Part shown: positions 33,605 through 41,700 of the stretch, one piece after another | How the letters are laid out: the number at the start of each line of letters is the position of its first letter | Numbering within the stretch: the first letter of the stretch is position 1 | Made by a program: the position numbers and the translations under genes | Origin: Maricaulis maris MCS10 | Lineage (GTDB): Bacteria > Pseudomonadota > Alphaproteobacteria > Caulobacterales > Maricaulaceae | Assembly: GCF_000014745.1 (NCBI RefSeq) | Contig: NC_008347.1 | Span: 2,124,001-2,188,000, forward strand | Direction of reading: 5' to 3' | DNA: 64,000 nucleotides | The notes under the pieces: model-generated | Told to the model about the DNA's origin: nothing | Database searches by the model: none | The model's input: only the letters and a program-made list of their open reading frames with translations

Positions 33605-34489
33605 ATGGCCATGCGCTTTGAAGGTACAGATCAGTATGTCGCTGATGGAGAACTGAGCGCCGCGGTCAACGCCGCGGTGGCTCTCGAGCGCCCGCTCCTC
33701 GTCAAGGGTGAGCCGGGTACGGGCAAGACAGAGCTGGCCAAGCAGGTCGCCCAGGCGATGGGCATGCCGCTGATAGAATGGCACGTCAAATCAACGACCA
33801 AGGCCCGCCAGGGGCTGTACGAGTATGACGCCGTCGCGCGCCTGCGCGACAGCCAGCTCGGCGATGACCGCGTCCACGACATCAACAACTACATCCGCAA
33901 GGGCAAGCTGTGGGAGGCCTTCGCCGCCCCCGAGCGCTCTGTCCTTCTGATCGACGAGATCGACAAGGCCGATATCGAATTCCCCAACGACCTCCTGCAG
34001 GAGCTCGACCGGATGGAATTCCACGTCTACGAGACCGGCGAGACCATCAAGGCAGCCAATCGGCCGGTCATCATCATCACCTCGAACAATGAAAAAGAAC
34101 TGCCCGACGCCTTCCTGCGCCGCTGCTTCTTCCACTTCATCGCCTTCCCCGACGAAGCGACCATGCGCAAGATCGTCGAGGTCCATTATCCCGGCCTCAA
34201 GGGCCGCCTGCTGTCAGAAGCGCTGACCCTCTTCTACCAGATCCGCGATGTGCCCGGCGTCAAGAAGAAGCCCTCGACCTCGGAACTCCTGGACTGGCTG
34301 AAACTCCTCCTCGTCGAAGATATCGATGCCTCCGTCCTGGCCGAACGCGACCCGCGCAAGCTGATCCCGCCGCTGCACGGTGCCCTGCTGAAAAACGAGC
34401 AGGACGTCATGCTGTTCGAAAAGCTGTCCTTCATGGTGCGGCGTCCGGGTGGGCCGGGTGACGGTCCACGCGGGCCGGGCGCGGCTTAG
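33605..34489 (+). CDS. MoxR-family AAA+ ATPase
   Basis: MoxR ATPases act as chaperones, usually with a VWA protein, to insert cofactors or assemble complexes. The 294-residue protein has Walker A GEPGTGKT (residues 35-42), Walker B VLLIDEIDKAD (about 113-123), sensor 1 VIIITSNNEKELPDAFLRRC and a C-terminal lid. A second ATG at 33611 is equally possible. The usual VWA (CoxE-like) partner is not next to it but at 41701, after about 7 kb of accessory genes. Confidence 0.92.
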   Translation: MAMRFEGTDQYVADGELSAAVNAAVALERPLLVKGEPGTGKTELAKQVAQAMGMPLIEWHVKSTTKARQGLYEYDAVARLRDSQLGDDRVHDINNYIRKGKLWEAFAAPERSVLLIDEIDKADIEFPNDLLQELDRMEFHVYETGETIKAANRPVIIITSNNEKELPDAFLRRCFFHFIAFPDEATMRKIVEVHYPGLKGRLLSEALTLFYQIRDVPGVKKKPSTSELLDWLKLLLVEDIDASVLAERDPRKLIPPLHGALLKNEQDVMLFEKLSFMVRRPGGPGDGPRGPGAA

Positions 34490-34510
34490 GTAAAACCTGC
34501 GGACGCCTAC

Positions 34511-34640
34511 CCCATTTTTCCCGGCCGAAGCCCCGCAACAGCGGGGCGCAGAGCCGGGACCGACGGGCCTGACCGGCAAGCAATGAGTCTCCCGTAGGTC
34601 CCGGATCGCGCTCACGCGCGTCCGGGAAAAATGGTGGGTG
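34511..34640. repeat. Palindromic intergenic element A
   Basis: The outer arms CCATTTTTCCCGG (34512-34524) and CCGGGAAAAATGG (34622-34634) are perfect complements. Inner arms with GGGACC and GGTCCC pair as well. It sits directly after moxR in a 448-bp gene-free stretch and contains no ORF. Confidence 0.6.
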
Positions 34641-34678
34641 CCCTGCTTTTTTCGACACCGATTTTCGTGCCCCATCTT

Positions 34679-34794
34679 CACCGTCATCCCACGGTCACGA
34701 CCACGTCGTGATCCGGGGGACCTCACCTACCCGTCTGACGGGGAAGCAAAGGTCCCCCGGATGCCTGCTGCGCAGCCACCGTGGAATGACGGTG
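34679..34794. repeat. Palindromic intergenic element B (MITE-like)
   Basis: The ends CACCGTCATCCCACGGT and ACCGTGGAATGACGGTG are near-perfect reverse complements. Inner arms ATCCGGGGGACCT and AGGTCCCCCGGAT pair perfectly. The size (116 bp) and fold suit a miniature palindromic element. The rest of 34490-34937 holds nothing I recognise. Confidence 0.6.
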
Positions 34795-34937
34795 GAACGC
34801 GGACCGGATGGCCGCTATAAAACACGTCCAACGCAGGAGAGCGCTCAAATGAACATGTCCGGCTAGTCCGCGCCTGACCGGGAGACCGGGGGCGCATTTC
34901 GACGATACGAAATCCACCTCTTGCCCGGAGTCTGTTC

Positions 34938-35603
34938 ATGACTGCTTCTTCCAACACGCCTGCGTTTGATCACCCTGCTCTCAACCCGATGAATCCGGCC
35001 CCCATGCCGGCCGCGGCATCGATGGCCTATCTCAAACCGCTGGTCGCCGATCATCCCAAGGTCTCGGCCGGCGATTACAGCTATATCCATTCCTTCGATG
35101 ACCCGGCCCGTTTTGCCGAGACGCAGCTAAAATACGCCTTTGATTTCATCGAGGACCGTCTGGAAATCGGCAGATTCTGTTCGATCGCGGCGGATGCCAG
35201 CTTTGTGCTCAATGGCGGCAATCATTTTGCCGACCGGCTGTCGAGCTATCCCTTCCCGATCTTCGGTTGCTGGGGTGAGCCCGATCCCGGTCCCTGGCCG
35301 AACAAGGGCGGGATCACGATCGGCCATGATGTGTGGATCGGCTGGGACGCGGTGATCATGCCCGGTGTCACCATTGGCCACGGCGCCATCATCGCCGCCA
35401 AGTCCGTGATCACCCGCGATGTCGCGCCCTACACCATTGTCGGCGGAAATCCCGGACAGGTGATCCGCCAACGCCTGCCCGACGCCGATGTCGAGCGCGT
35501 TCTGGCGCTGGCCTGGTGGGACTGGCCGGTCGAGGCGATCCGCGCGGCGTCAGACGCCTTGATGAAGGCGGATATCGAGGCTCTGGAGCGATTGGCACCC
35601 TGA
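34938..35603 (+). CDS. Vat/CatB-type hexapeptide acetyltransferase
   Basis: This 221-residue left-handed beta-helix protein belongs to the xenobiotic acetyltransferase type: KVSAGDYSYIHSFDDP, LEIGRFCSIAADASFVLNGGNHFADRLSSYPF (shown in part), ITIGHDVWIGWDAVIMPGV, IGHGAIIAAKSVITRDVAPY, IVGGNPGQVIRQR. His in GNHF is the expected catalytic residue. Such enzymes acetylate streptogramins or chloramphenicol, but many chromosomal homologues have other substrates, so resistance cannot be claimed. CGGAG precedes the start. Confidence 0.87.
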   Translation: MTASSNTPAFDHPALNPMNPAPMPAAASMAYLKPLVADHPKVSAGDYSYIHSFDDPARFAETQLKYAFDFIEDRLEIGRFCSIAADASFVLNGGNHFADRLSSYPFPIFGCWGEPDPGPWPNKGGITIGHDVWIGWDAVIMPGVTIGHGAIIAAKSVITRDVAPYTIVGGNPGQVIRQRLPDADVERVLALAWWDWPVEAIRAASDALMKADIEALERLAP

Positions 35604-35646
35604 CAACTCAATCAGGGATGACCCGACGCGCCCCGTTAACTGTCAA

Positions 35647-35671
35647 AGAAACAGAAACTGTTTCTGTTTCT
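35647..35671. promoter_or_regulatory. Perfect 25-bp palindrome, candidate operator
   Basis: Arms AGAAACAGAAAC and GTTTCTGTTTCT flank a central T with no mismatch, 98 bp upstream of the beta-helix lipoprotein gene. Each arm is a tandem AGAAAC pair. The length and symmetry fit a TetR-type operator; the nearby TetR gene at 38149 is the natural candidate. Confidence 0.7.
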
Positions 35672-35769
35672 GATTGTATCTGCGCATTGAATGTGAAAAT
35701 TTGCTAGGAGAAGCGATCGGCGAATGCCGAACCAAAAGTCATGGGCGGCGAGACGCCGGGGAGAGCAAG

Positions 35770-37005
35770 ATGAAGACATTCAAGTATCTGATGATCGGGG
35801 CATCCGCGCTGGTTCTGACCGCCTGCGGCAATAGCGACACGTCACGCGACCTCGCTGAGGCCAATGTCGATTATCAGGCGACCCTGATGGAGCAATTGAT
35901 CGATGCCCAGCCGGGTGACGTGATCGAGATCCCGGCAGGCGTGTACAGCTTCGACCGTTCGCTGAGCCTCAATATTGATGGCGTGACGATCCGCGGCGCC
36001 GGCATGGACGAGACCATTCTGAGCTTCCAGGACCAGATCGCCGGAGCAGAAGGCCTGATCGTCACCGCCAATGACTTCACCCTCGAAAACCTCGCCATTG
36101 AAGACACGATCGGTGACGGGCTGAAGGTGAATGGCGGCGAGAACATCATCATCCGCGGCGTCCGCGTCGAGTGGACCAATGGCTATGCCACCGAGAACGG
36201 TGCCTATGGCATCTATCCGGTGCAGACCACCAATGTGCTGGTCGAAGACACGGTTGCGATCGGCGCCTCGGATGCCGGCATCTATGTCGGCCAGTCGCGC
36301 AATGTGATCGTCCGCAACAGCCGGGCCGAATACAATGTCGCCGGCATCGAGATCGAGAACTGCATCGGCGCCGACGTCTACGGCAACACCGCCACCAACA
36401 ATACCGGCGGCATCCTCGTCTTCAACATGCCGAACCTGCCGCAGCCGGGCTATCACACCCGCGTCTACGACAATGACATCTTCGCCAACAATACCGAGAA
36501 TTTCGGCCATGCCGGCACCCCGGTCGCCAGCGTCCCGGCCGGTTCGGGCGTGGTCATCAACTCGAACGACCAGGTCGAGATCTTCAACAACCGGATCTCC
36601 GACAACGACACCGCCAACATCATCATCTCCAGCCTGCACTCGACCGGGTATTCCGATTACTCGGTGCAGACCGATTTCGATCCCTATCCGGAATCGATCT
36701 GGATCCATGACAACACCTATTCCGGTGGCGGCACCTCGCCGGACGGTCTCGACCTGACCGCGCTGAAGATCGCCATGTTCGGTCTCAATGGCGCCCTGCC
36801 GGACGTGTTGTTTGACGGTTTTGTCGACGATGCCAAGCTGGTCGACGGCGCTCTGCCCGACGCCCTGCGGATCTGTGTCAGCGATCCTGTCGACGTACTC
36901 AATGCCGACGGTCCGAATGGCTATGCCTCGCCGAGCGTCGATACCGAAGACTTCCGTTGCAGCCTCGACAGCCTGAGCGCCGTCGAACTCGCCTTCGCCG
37001 ACTAA
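35770..37005 (+). CDS. Parallel beta-helix lipoprotein (two-gene system with dihaem cytochrome)
   Basis: This 411-residue protein has a lipoprotein signal with lipobox LTAC (residues 16-19), then a right-handed beta-helix built of NosD-like turns (VTIRGAGMDETILSFQ, FTLENLAIEDTIGDGLKVNG, NIIIRGVRVEWTNG, NVLVEDTVAIGASDAGIYVG, NVIVRNSRAEYNVAGIEIEN, ADVYGNTATNNTGGILVFN). It matches the family that occurs regularly beside SO2930/HNE_0200-type dihaem cytochromes; the function of the pair is unknown. ATG at 35770 with GGGAGAG upstream is preferred over 35674. It lies 18 nt before the cytochrome gene and downstream of the 25-bp palindrome. Confidence 0.87.
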   Translation: MKTFKYLMIGASALVLTACGNSDTSRDLAEANVDYQATLMEQLIDAQPGDVIEIPAGVYSFDRSLSLNIDGVTIRGAGMDETILSFQDQIAGAEGLIVTANDFTLENLAIEDTIGDGLKVNGGENIIIRGVRVEWTNGYATENGAYGIYPVQTTNVLVEDTVAIGASDAGIYVGQSRNVIVRNSRAEYNVAGIEIENCIGADVYGNTATNNTGGILVFNMPNLPQPGYHTRVYDNDIFANNTENFGHAGTPVASVPAGSGVVINSNDQVEIFNNRISDNDTANIIISSLHSTGYSDYSVQTDFDPYPESIWIHDNTYSGGGTSPDGLDLTALKIAMFGLNGALPDVLFDGFVDDAKLVDGALPDALRICVSDPVDVLNADGPNGYASPSVDTEDFRCSLDSLSAVELAFAD

Positions 37006-37023
37006 GCAATACCGGGATTTGTC

Positions 37024-38148
37024 GTGACCGTGTTTCGTGGACTGATACTGATCGCCGCCGCCGCTCTCGCGGCCTGTTCACCGAACGCACCAACGGCGCA
37101 ATTCCATAGCGAAGACAATCCCCGGCTGCTCTCCGAATGGGGGCAGCTGGGTATTGTCGCCGGCGACCTGCAATTGGCCGACGGGGTCGTGCCCTACGAC
37201 CTCAACACACCGCTCTTCACCGACTATGCGCTGAAGCTCCGGACCATCTGGATGCCAAGCGGCGAAACCGCAGCCTACCGCGAGAATGACACGCTCGACT
37301 TCCCGGTCGGCACCGTCATCACCAAGACTTTCTACTATCCCCTTGCTGACACGCCCGGCCAGGTCACCCGCGGCGATGGCCACAGCCTGACCCGCGCCGA
37401 CGGCAGCCTGGACCTGTCCCGTGTGCAACTGATCGAGACCCGCATCCTGGTTCACCGTGAAGCCGGCTGGGAGGCCCTTCCCTATCGCTGGAATGATGAC
37501 CAGACAGAGGCCGTGCTCCTGCGCTATGGCGACGTCGTGCCGATGACTGTAGCCGAGGCCGATGGCGGCGCTTCGACTTTCAATTATGTCATGCCGGATG
37601 TGAACCAGTGCGCCAGCTGCCATGCCCCGGACTCAAATACCCGCCAGATCGCTCCGATCGGTCCGAAACCGCGCCATCTGAACCGCGACTTCGACTATCC
37701 GGACGGCACCGCAAATCAGCTCGAATATCTGACCGAGGTCGGCTACCTCACCGGCGCGCCCGTGCCTGCCGACGCGCCGCGCAATGCGGACTGGGAAGAC
37801 CTGGAAGCGAGCCTGGAAGCGAGGGCCCGCGCCTATCTCGATGCCAATTGCTCACACTGCCACAGCCCGGTGGGACCGGCCGATACGTCCGGGCTGAACC
37901 TTCAACCGGATATCGCGCACGGCCCGGCACTGGGCATCTGCAAATTGCCGATCGCGGCCGGGTCAGGCACCGGGGACCGTCGGTTCGACATCTTCCCGGG
38001 GCGTCCGGACGAGTCGATCCTGCTGTTCCGCCTCGATAATGTTGAGCCGGACCAGATGATGCCGGAGGTCGGGCGCTCGACCAATCATGTCGAAGGCATC
38101 GAACTGATCCGCGCCTGGATCGAAAGCCTGCCCGGCGATTGCGGCTGA
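37024..38148 (+). CDS. SO2930/HNE_0200-family dihaem c-type cytochrome lipoprotein
   Basis: This 374-residue protein has a lipoprotein signal (LAAC) and two haem c sites, CASCH (about residue 197) and CSHCH (about residue 278). The long N-terminal beta-rich domain (LSEWGQLG, YDLNTPLFTDYALKLR, TVITKTFYYP, ILVHREAGWEALPYRW) and the conserved C-terminal segment (FPGRPDESILLFRLDN, MMPEVGRS) place it in the SO2930 type. It probably transfers electrons at the periplasmic side of a membrane. The start is GTG with GGGA upstream. It is co-transcribed with the beta-helix lipoprotein. Confidence 0.87.
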   Translation: MTVFRGLILIAAAALAACSPNAPTAQFHSEDNPRLLSEWGQLGIVAGDLQLADGVVPYDLNTPLFTDYALKLRTIWMPSGETAAYRENDTLDFPVGTVITKTFYYPLADTPGQVTRGDGHSLTRADGSLDLSRVQLIETRILVHREAGWEALPYRWNDDQTEAVLLRYGDVVPMTVAEADGGASTFNYVMPDVNQCASCHAPDSNTRQIAPIGPKPRHLNRDFDYPDGTANQLEYLTEVGYLTGAPVPADAPRNADWEDLEASLEARARAYLDANCSHCHSPVGPADTSGLNLQPDIAHGPALGICKLPIAAGSGTGDRRFDIFPGRPDESILLFRLDNVEPDQMMPEVGRSTNHVEGIELIRAWIESLPGDCG

Positions 38149-38802
38149 TCAGTCCAGATAGGGCGCCAGATAGCGCTGCAGGGCCATCAGGGTTTCATTG
38201 AAATAGGTCTCGGCCTGCTCCGGTCGGTCACGGGTGGCAAAAATCAACACCTCGGCCGCGCAATAAAACTCGACCGTCAGCCGGGCGACGACTTCCGGGT
38301 CGCCATCATGGAAACCGTCCATGCCCTTGTGCCAGCGATGTGACAGGACGGCCGCCAAACGGAGGTTCCAGCGCTCGCGGACAACCCGCAATTCCGGCGT
38401 CGTCAGGGTCAGCTGGAAGACAGCACCATAGGACGGATTACCGGCGACCAGTTGGCGCAACCCGTTCAGCATGCCAAAAATGCTGATCCGCCAGTCCTGC
38501 TCCTCCGGGTCCTCGAGGATGGTCGAAATGATCGCTTCGGCCTCGAGCATGAACTCGTCGAGAATGGTGCAGTGAAGGGCGTAGATATTCGGGAAATATC
38601 GATAGACCGAACTGACCGGGACACCCGCCTGGGCTGCGACACTTGAGGTCGTAATCGCGTCGGCACCGTCATTTTCGAGCAGATACTTGGTGGCGGCGAC
38701 GATCGTGTTGATTCGTTCCTGCGACCGCTTCTGCCGGGGGGCAGCGCGTCTCCCAAGATCAACATTTTCTGTCGGAGCCCGCTCGTTCACTGTCTGCCTC
38801 AT
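38149..38802 (-). CDS. TetR-family transcriptional regulator
   Basis: This protein of about 217 residues (ATG 38802; the frame is open to 38844) has the TetR helix-turn-helix: RINTIVAATKYLLENDGADA, ITTSSVAAQAGVPVSSVYRYF, with YRYF closing the recognition helix. The ligand domain is of the TetR_C type. It converges on the dihaem cytochrome gene (0-nt gap) and is divergent from a TonB receptor gene, so it probably regulates this locus. Candidate operators are the palindromes at 35647 and 38940. Confidence 0.88.
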   Translation of the reverse strand: MRQTVNERAPTENVDLGRRAAPRQKRSQERINTIVAATKYLLENDGADAITTSSVAAQAGVPVSSVYRYFPNIYALHCTILDEFMLEAEAIISTILEDPEEQDWRISIFGMLNGLRQLVAGNPSYGAVFQLTLTTPELRVVRERWNLRLAAVLSHRWHKGMDGFHDGDPEVVARLTVEFYCAAEVLIFATRDRPEQAETYFNETLMALQRYLAPYLD

Positions 38803-38918
38803 TGATATTGCACCGCAATTTGGCACACCTGCGCCGTTAGGCAAGTGTGACCAATTTGCGTCTCATGGACAGCATAGCGCGTCACGCGCCGTTCGCCGCT
38901 TGAATAACTGAAAAAAAT

Positions 38919-38953
38919 TCTGTTTCGTTTATTGGAATGTCCGATCGGATATA
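38919..38953. promoter_or_regulatory. Intergenic palindrome and CTGTTTC half-site
   Basis: TCCGATCGGA (38940-38949) is a perfect 10-bp palindrome. TTCTGTTTCGTTT (38919-38931) resembles one arm of the 25-bp palindrome at 35647. Both lie in the divergent tetR / TonB-receptor region. Confidence 0.45.
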
Positions 38954-39036
38954 TCAAAGGGGGAGTCCCGGCAGAGCGCGCAAACAAGATGACGCGCCGG
39001 ATCGGGAAATCGGGCCAGTTGCCCAGCGGAGGAACC

Positions 39037-41466
39037 ATGAAACCCAACACGTCAGCCAAGCGCCACAGCTTGCGCTATCTGCTCGCATCGACTGTCGCCT
39101 GTATCGCTGCGGCGCCTGCCCTGGCGCAGAGCGACGAGACGCCGGATGACGTTATTGTCGTCACAGCACAGCAGCGTGCCCAGTCGTCGCAGGATGTGCC
39201 GATCTCGTTGCAGGTCCTGGACAGCGAATTCATCGACGCGGTCGCGGCTGACGATATGGGTGACCTGGAAGCCTTCGTGCCGGGTCTCGATGTCTCCAAC
39301 GGCAGCCCGACGCAGCCGCGCTATTCGATCCGCGGCATCACCACCAGCGATTTCGGCGTCGGCACCGATCCGGCGGTCGGCATCTATGTTGACGGGATCT
39401 ATGCAGCGCGCTCGGGCGCCTCGCTGCTGGCTTTCAACGATATCGAGCGCATCGAGGTCCTGAAAGGACCGCAGGGCACCCTCTTCGGCCGCAACTCGGC
39501 TGCTGGCGCGGTCTCGATCATCACCCGCGAACCCAGCGACGAGCTGGAAGGGCGTGTCGCCGTGCGCATCGGCAGCCATAACCGCATGCGCACGGAGGCG
39601 ATGCTCAACCTGCCGATCACGGACACGCTCGCCATTCGCGCCAACTTCCTGAGCAACAAGGCTGATGGCTGGCTGACCGACGCGGTGACCGGTGAAGACT
39701 ATCGCCGCGAGGACTCCTCCGCCGACCGTTTCACCGTGCGCTGGAATGCGACACCGTCGACCGAGATCCTGCTTCGCCACAGCCGGGACACGATCGACCA
39801 GGACGCGCGTCCGGCAATCGGCATTGTCGAGATTCCCGCCTTCCCGGGCACGCCGCCGCTTCCCGTCGACACCACGGCATTCCTCGACCCGTTCAACGCA
39901 CCTGTCCGCAATGATGTCGTGTTCAACCGCGAAGCCCGCAATCTCGCCGAAACGACACTCACCGTCCGTCAGGACATCGGCGACATGACGCTGACCTCGC
40001 TGACCTCCTATCGCGAATTCGACACGATGAATCGCGAGGACGAGGACGGCACCAACCGGATCGACACCTATTTCGACACCAATAATGTCGAGGACAATGA
40101 AGCCTTCTATCAGGAATTCCGCCTGGCCGGCACGACCGGCACGGTCGATTGGCTGGTCGGCGCGAGTTATTACGACGAGACCGCGATCCAGGCGTCCGAA
40201 ACCTTCACCTTCACCGATACCGTCAACACGGTGCTCGGCAATGTCGGCGCCGGCACGCCCTTCACCGATCTGGAATACGGCCTCCTGGTCCCGTTTGGCC
40301 TGCCGTTCAGCATGCTCGGTCACTCCTGGCAGGAGACAATGAGCAATCAGGGCGAGTTCACCGCCCGCGCGGTCTATGCCGACATGATCTGGTCAGCCAC
40401 CGACCGCCTTAATGTGTCAGTCGGCCTGCGCTATACCGAGGACGAAAAGAGCTTCCAGTGGATCAATGGCGGTCGGCAGGCTGACAGTCTCGACCAGACG
40501 CTCGCCGCTCTCGACGGGGCCGGCATCCTGGCGCTGGCCGGTGCCTCCCCGGCAGACTTCCTGTTCGATTTCGTCTTTGACCTCGCCCCGCTCGCCGGCG
40601 TGGCCTGCGATAATGGCGTCAATGTTGCCGAAGGCGTCGCCTGCGTGATGGAAGACAGTTGGAACAATCTCAGCCCGCGCGTCGTCGTCGACTATCAGCT
40701 GACCGACAATGTCATGATCTATGGCTCGTTCAGTGAAGGCTACAAGGCCGGCGGCTACAACTCGGTCGAGGTCGGTTCGCGCTTCGAGAACGAGACCGTG
40801 ACCAGCTGGGAATTCGGCTTCAAGTCAGACTTCCTGAACCCCGATCTCGTCTTCAACATGTCGGCCTTCTCCTATGTCTACGAGGACAAGCAGTCGATCC
40901 GCCTCGTCGTTCCGACCGGTGGCGGGGTGCCGCAATACCTGGTGCAGACCTCGGATGACGAAGCCATCGGTGTCGATATCGAACTGGATTGGCAGGCGTC
41001 TGACGCATTGCGCCTGCGCGGCAATGCCCAGTGGCTGGACTCCACCCACAAGCGCCGCGTTGACAGCAATGGCGCCGACCTGGCCGGTGAGCCGACCGGC
41101 GAGCCGTACTGGAATGTCGCCTTCGGCGCCGACTATGTCATTGATCTGGACGGCGGCAGCGATCTGACCCTGCAGGCCAATCATGCATATCGCGGCGAGA
41201 GCCGGTGCAACAGCCAGTCCGTCCTTCAGGGCACCTGTGGCGGCTACACCGCCTTTGCCACCGGCGAAGCCCGCAACCGCACCGATCTGCGGGCCCGTTG
41301 GACGGCACCGAACGGCGATCTGACCGTCAGCGCCTTCGTCAACAACGTCTTCGACAACCAGTATGTCGGCGGCGTCAACAACATCACGGCGAGTACGCTG
41401 GGTACAGCGTTCGCGTCCATCTCGGCGCCGCGGGTTTGGGGGTTGGAGATCGGATACGACTTCTAG
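39037..41466 (+). CDS. TonB-dependent receptor
   Basis: An outer-membrane receptor of 809 residues. It has a signal peptide (ending AAPALA), a TonB-box-like DDVIVVTAQQR and a plug domain (QDVPISLQVLDSEFIDAV, GDLEAFVPGLDVSN, RIEVLKGPQGTLFGRNSAAGA), then a 22-strand barrel ending RVWGLEIGYDF. The barrel segment MIYGSFSEGYKAGGYNS is typical of sphingomonad/Hyphomonas receptors of unknown ligand. ATG 39037 follows GGAGGAACC. It is divergent from tetR. Confidence 0.93.
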   Translation: MKPNTSAKRHSLRYLLASTVACIAAAPALAQSDETPDDVIVVTAQQRAQSSQDVPISLQVLDSEFIDAVAADDMGDLEAFVPGLDVSNGSPTQPRYSIRGITTSDFGVGTDPAVGIYVDGIYAARSGASLLAFNDIERIEVLKGPQGTLFGRNSAAGAVSIITREPSDELEGRVAVRIGSHNRMRTEAMLNLPITDTLAIRANFLSNKADGWLTDAVTGEDYRREDSSADRFTVRWNATPSTEILLRHSRDTIDQDARPAIGIVEIPAFPGTPPLPVDTTAFLDPFNAPVRNDVVFNREARNLAETTLTVRQDIGDMTLTSLTSYREFDTMNREDEDGTNRIDTYFDTNNVEDNEAFYQEFRLAGTTGTVDWLVGASYYDETAIQASETFTFTDTVNTVLGNVGAGTPFTDLEYGLLVPFGLPFSMLGHSWQETMSNQGEFTARAVYADMIWSATDRLNVSVGLRYTEDEKSFQWINGGRQADSLDQTLAALDGAGILALAGASPADFLFDFVFDLAPLAGVACDNGVNVAEGVACVMEDSWNNLSPRVVVDYQLTDNVMIYGSFSEGYKAGGYNSVEVGSRFENETVTSWEFGFKSDFLNPDLVFNMSAFSYVYEDKQSIRLVVPTGGGVPQYLVQTSDDEAIGVDIELDWQASDALRLRGNAQWLDSTHKRRVDSNGADLAGEPTGEPYWNVAFGADYVIDLDGGSDLTLQANHAYRGESRCNSQSVLQGTCGGYTAFATGEARNRTDLRARWTAPNGDLTVSAFVNNVFDNQYVGGVNNITASTLGTAFASISAPRVWGLEIGYDF

Positions 41467-41494
41467 TCGGATCACGAACTTCATTGCGGCTGAG

Positions 41495-41523
41495 CGGCCT
41501 CGCCCCATGGGCGGGGCCGTTTT
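41495..41523 (+). terminator. Rho-independent terminator after the TonB receptor
   Basis: An 11-bp GC stem with one wobble (CGGCCTCGCCC / GGGCGGGGCCG, 3-nt loop) is followed by TTTT. The remaining bases up to 41700 show nothing clear. Confidence 0.75.
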
Positions 41524-41700
41524 CCGTGGGGAGAAAGGACGGCTGACGTGGTCACACCACCTGCCGGCGCGCGCCCCAAGCCGCAAGGCCGTTCGGTCTC
41601 CAGCGCCCGGCGCGGAAACAGGTCCGACATTTACGGATGACGGCAATCCGCGACACACCCCCGCCCTTCCCTGCCGCGCGAACCCCGCTAGATTACCACC

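Noticed and set aside
34938-35603. Claiming streptogramin or chloramphenicol resistance
   Set aside because: The fold fits Vat/CatB, but chromosomal relatives often have other substrates; the sequence alone does not show the drug site.
39052-40323. 423-codon frame on the minus strand
   Set aside because: It lies fully inside the TonB receptor coding sequence on the opposite strand and has no known motif; GC-rich coding DNA produces such shadow frames.
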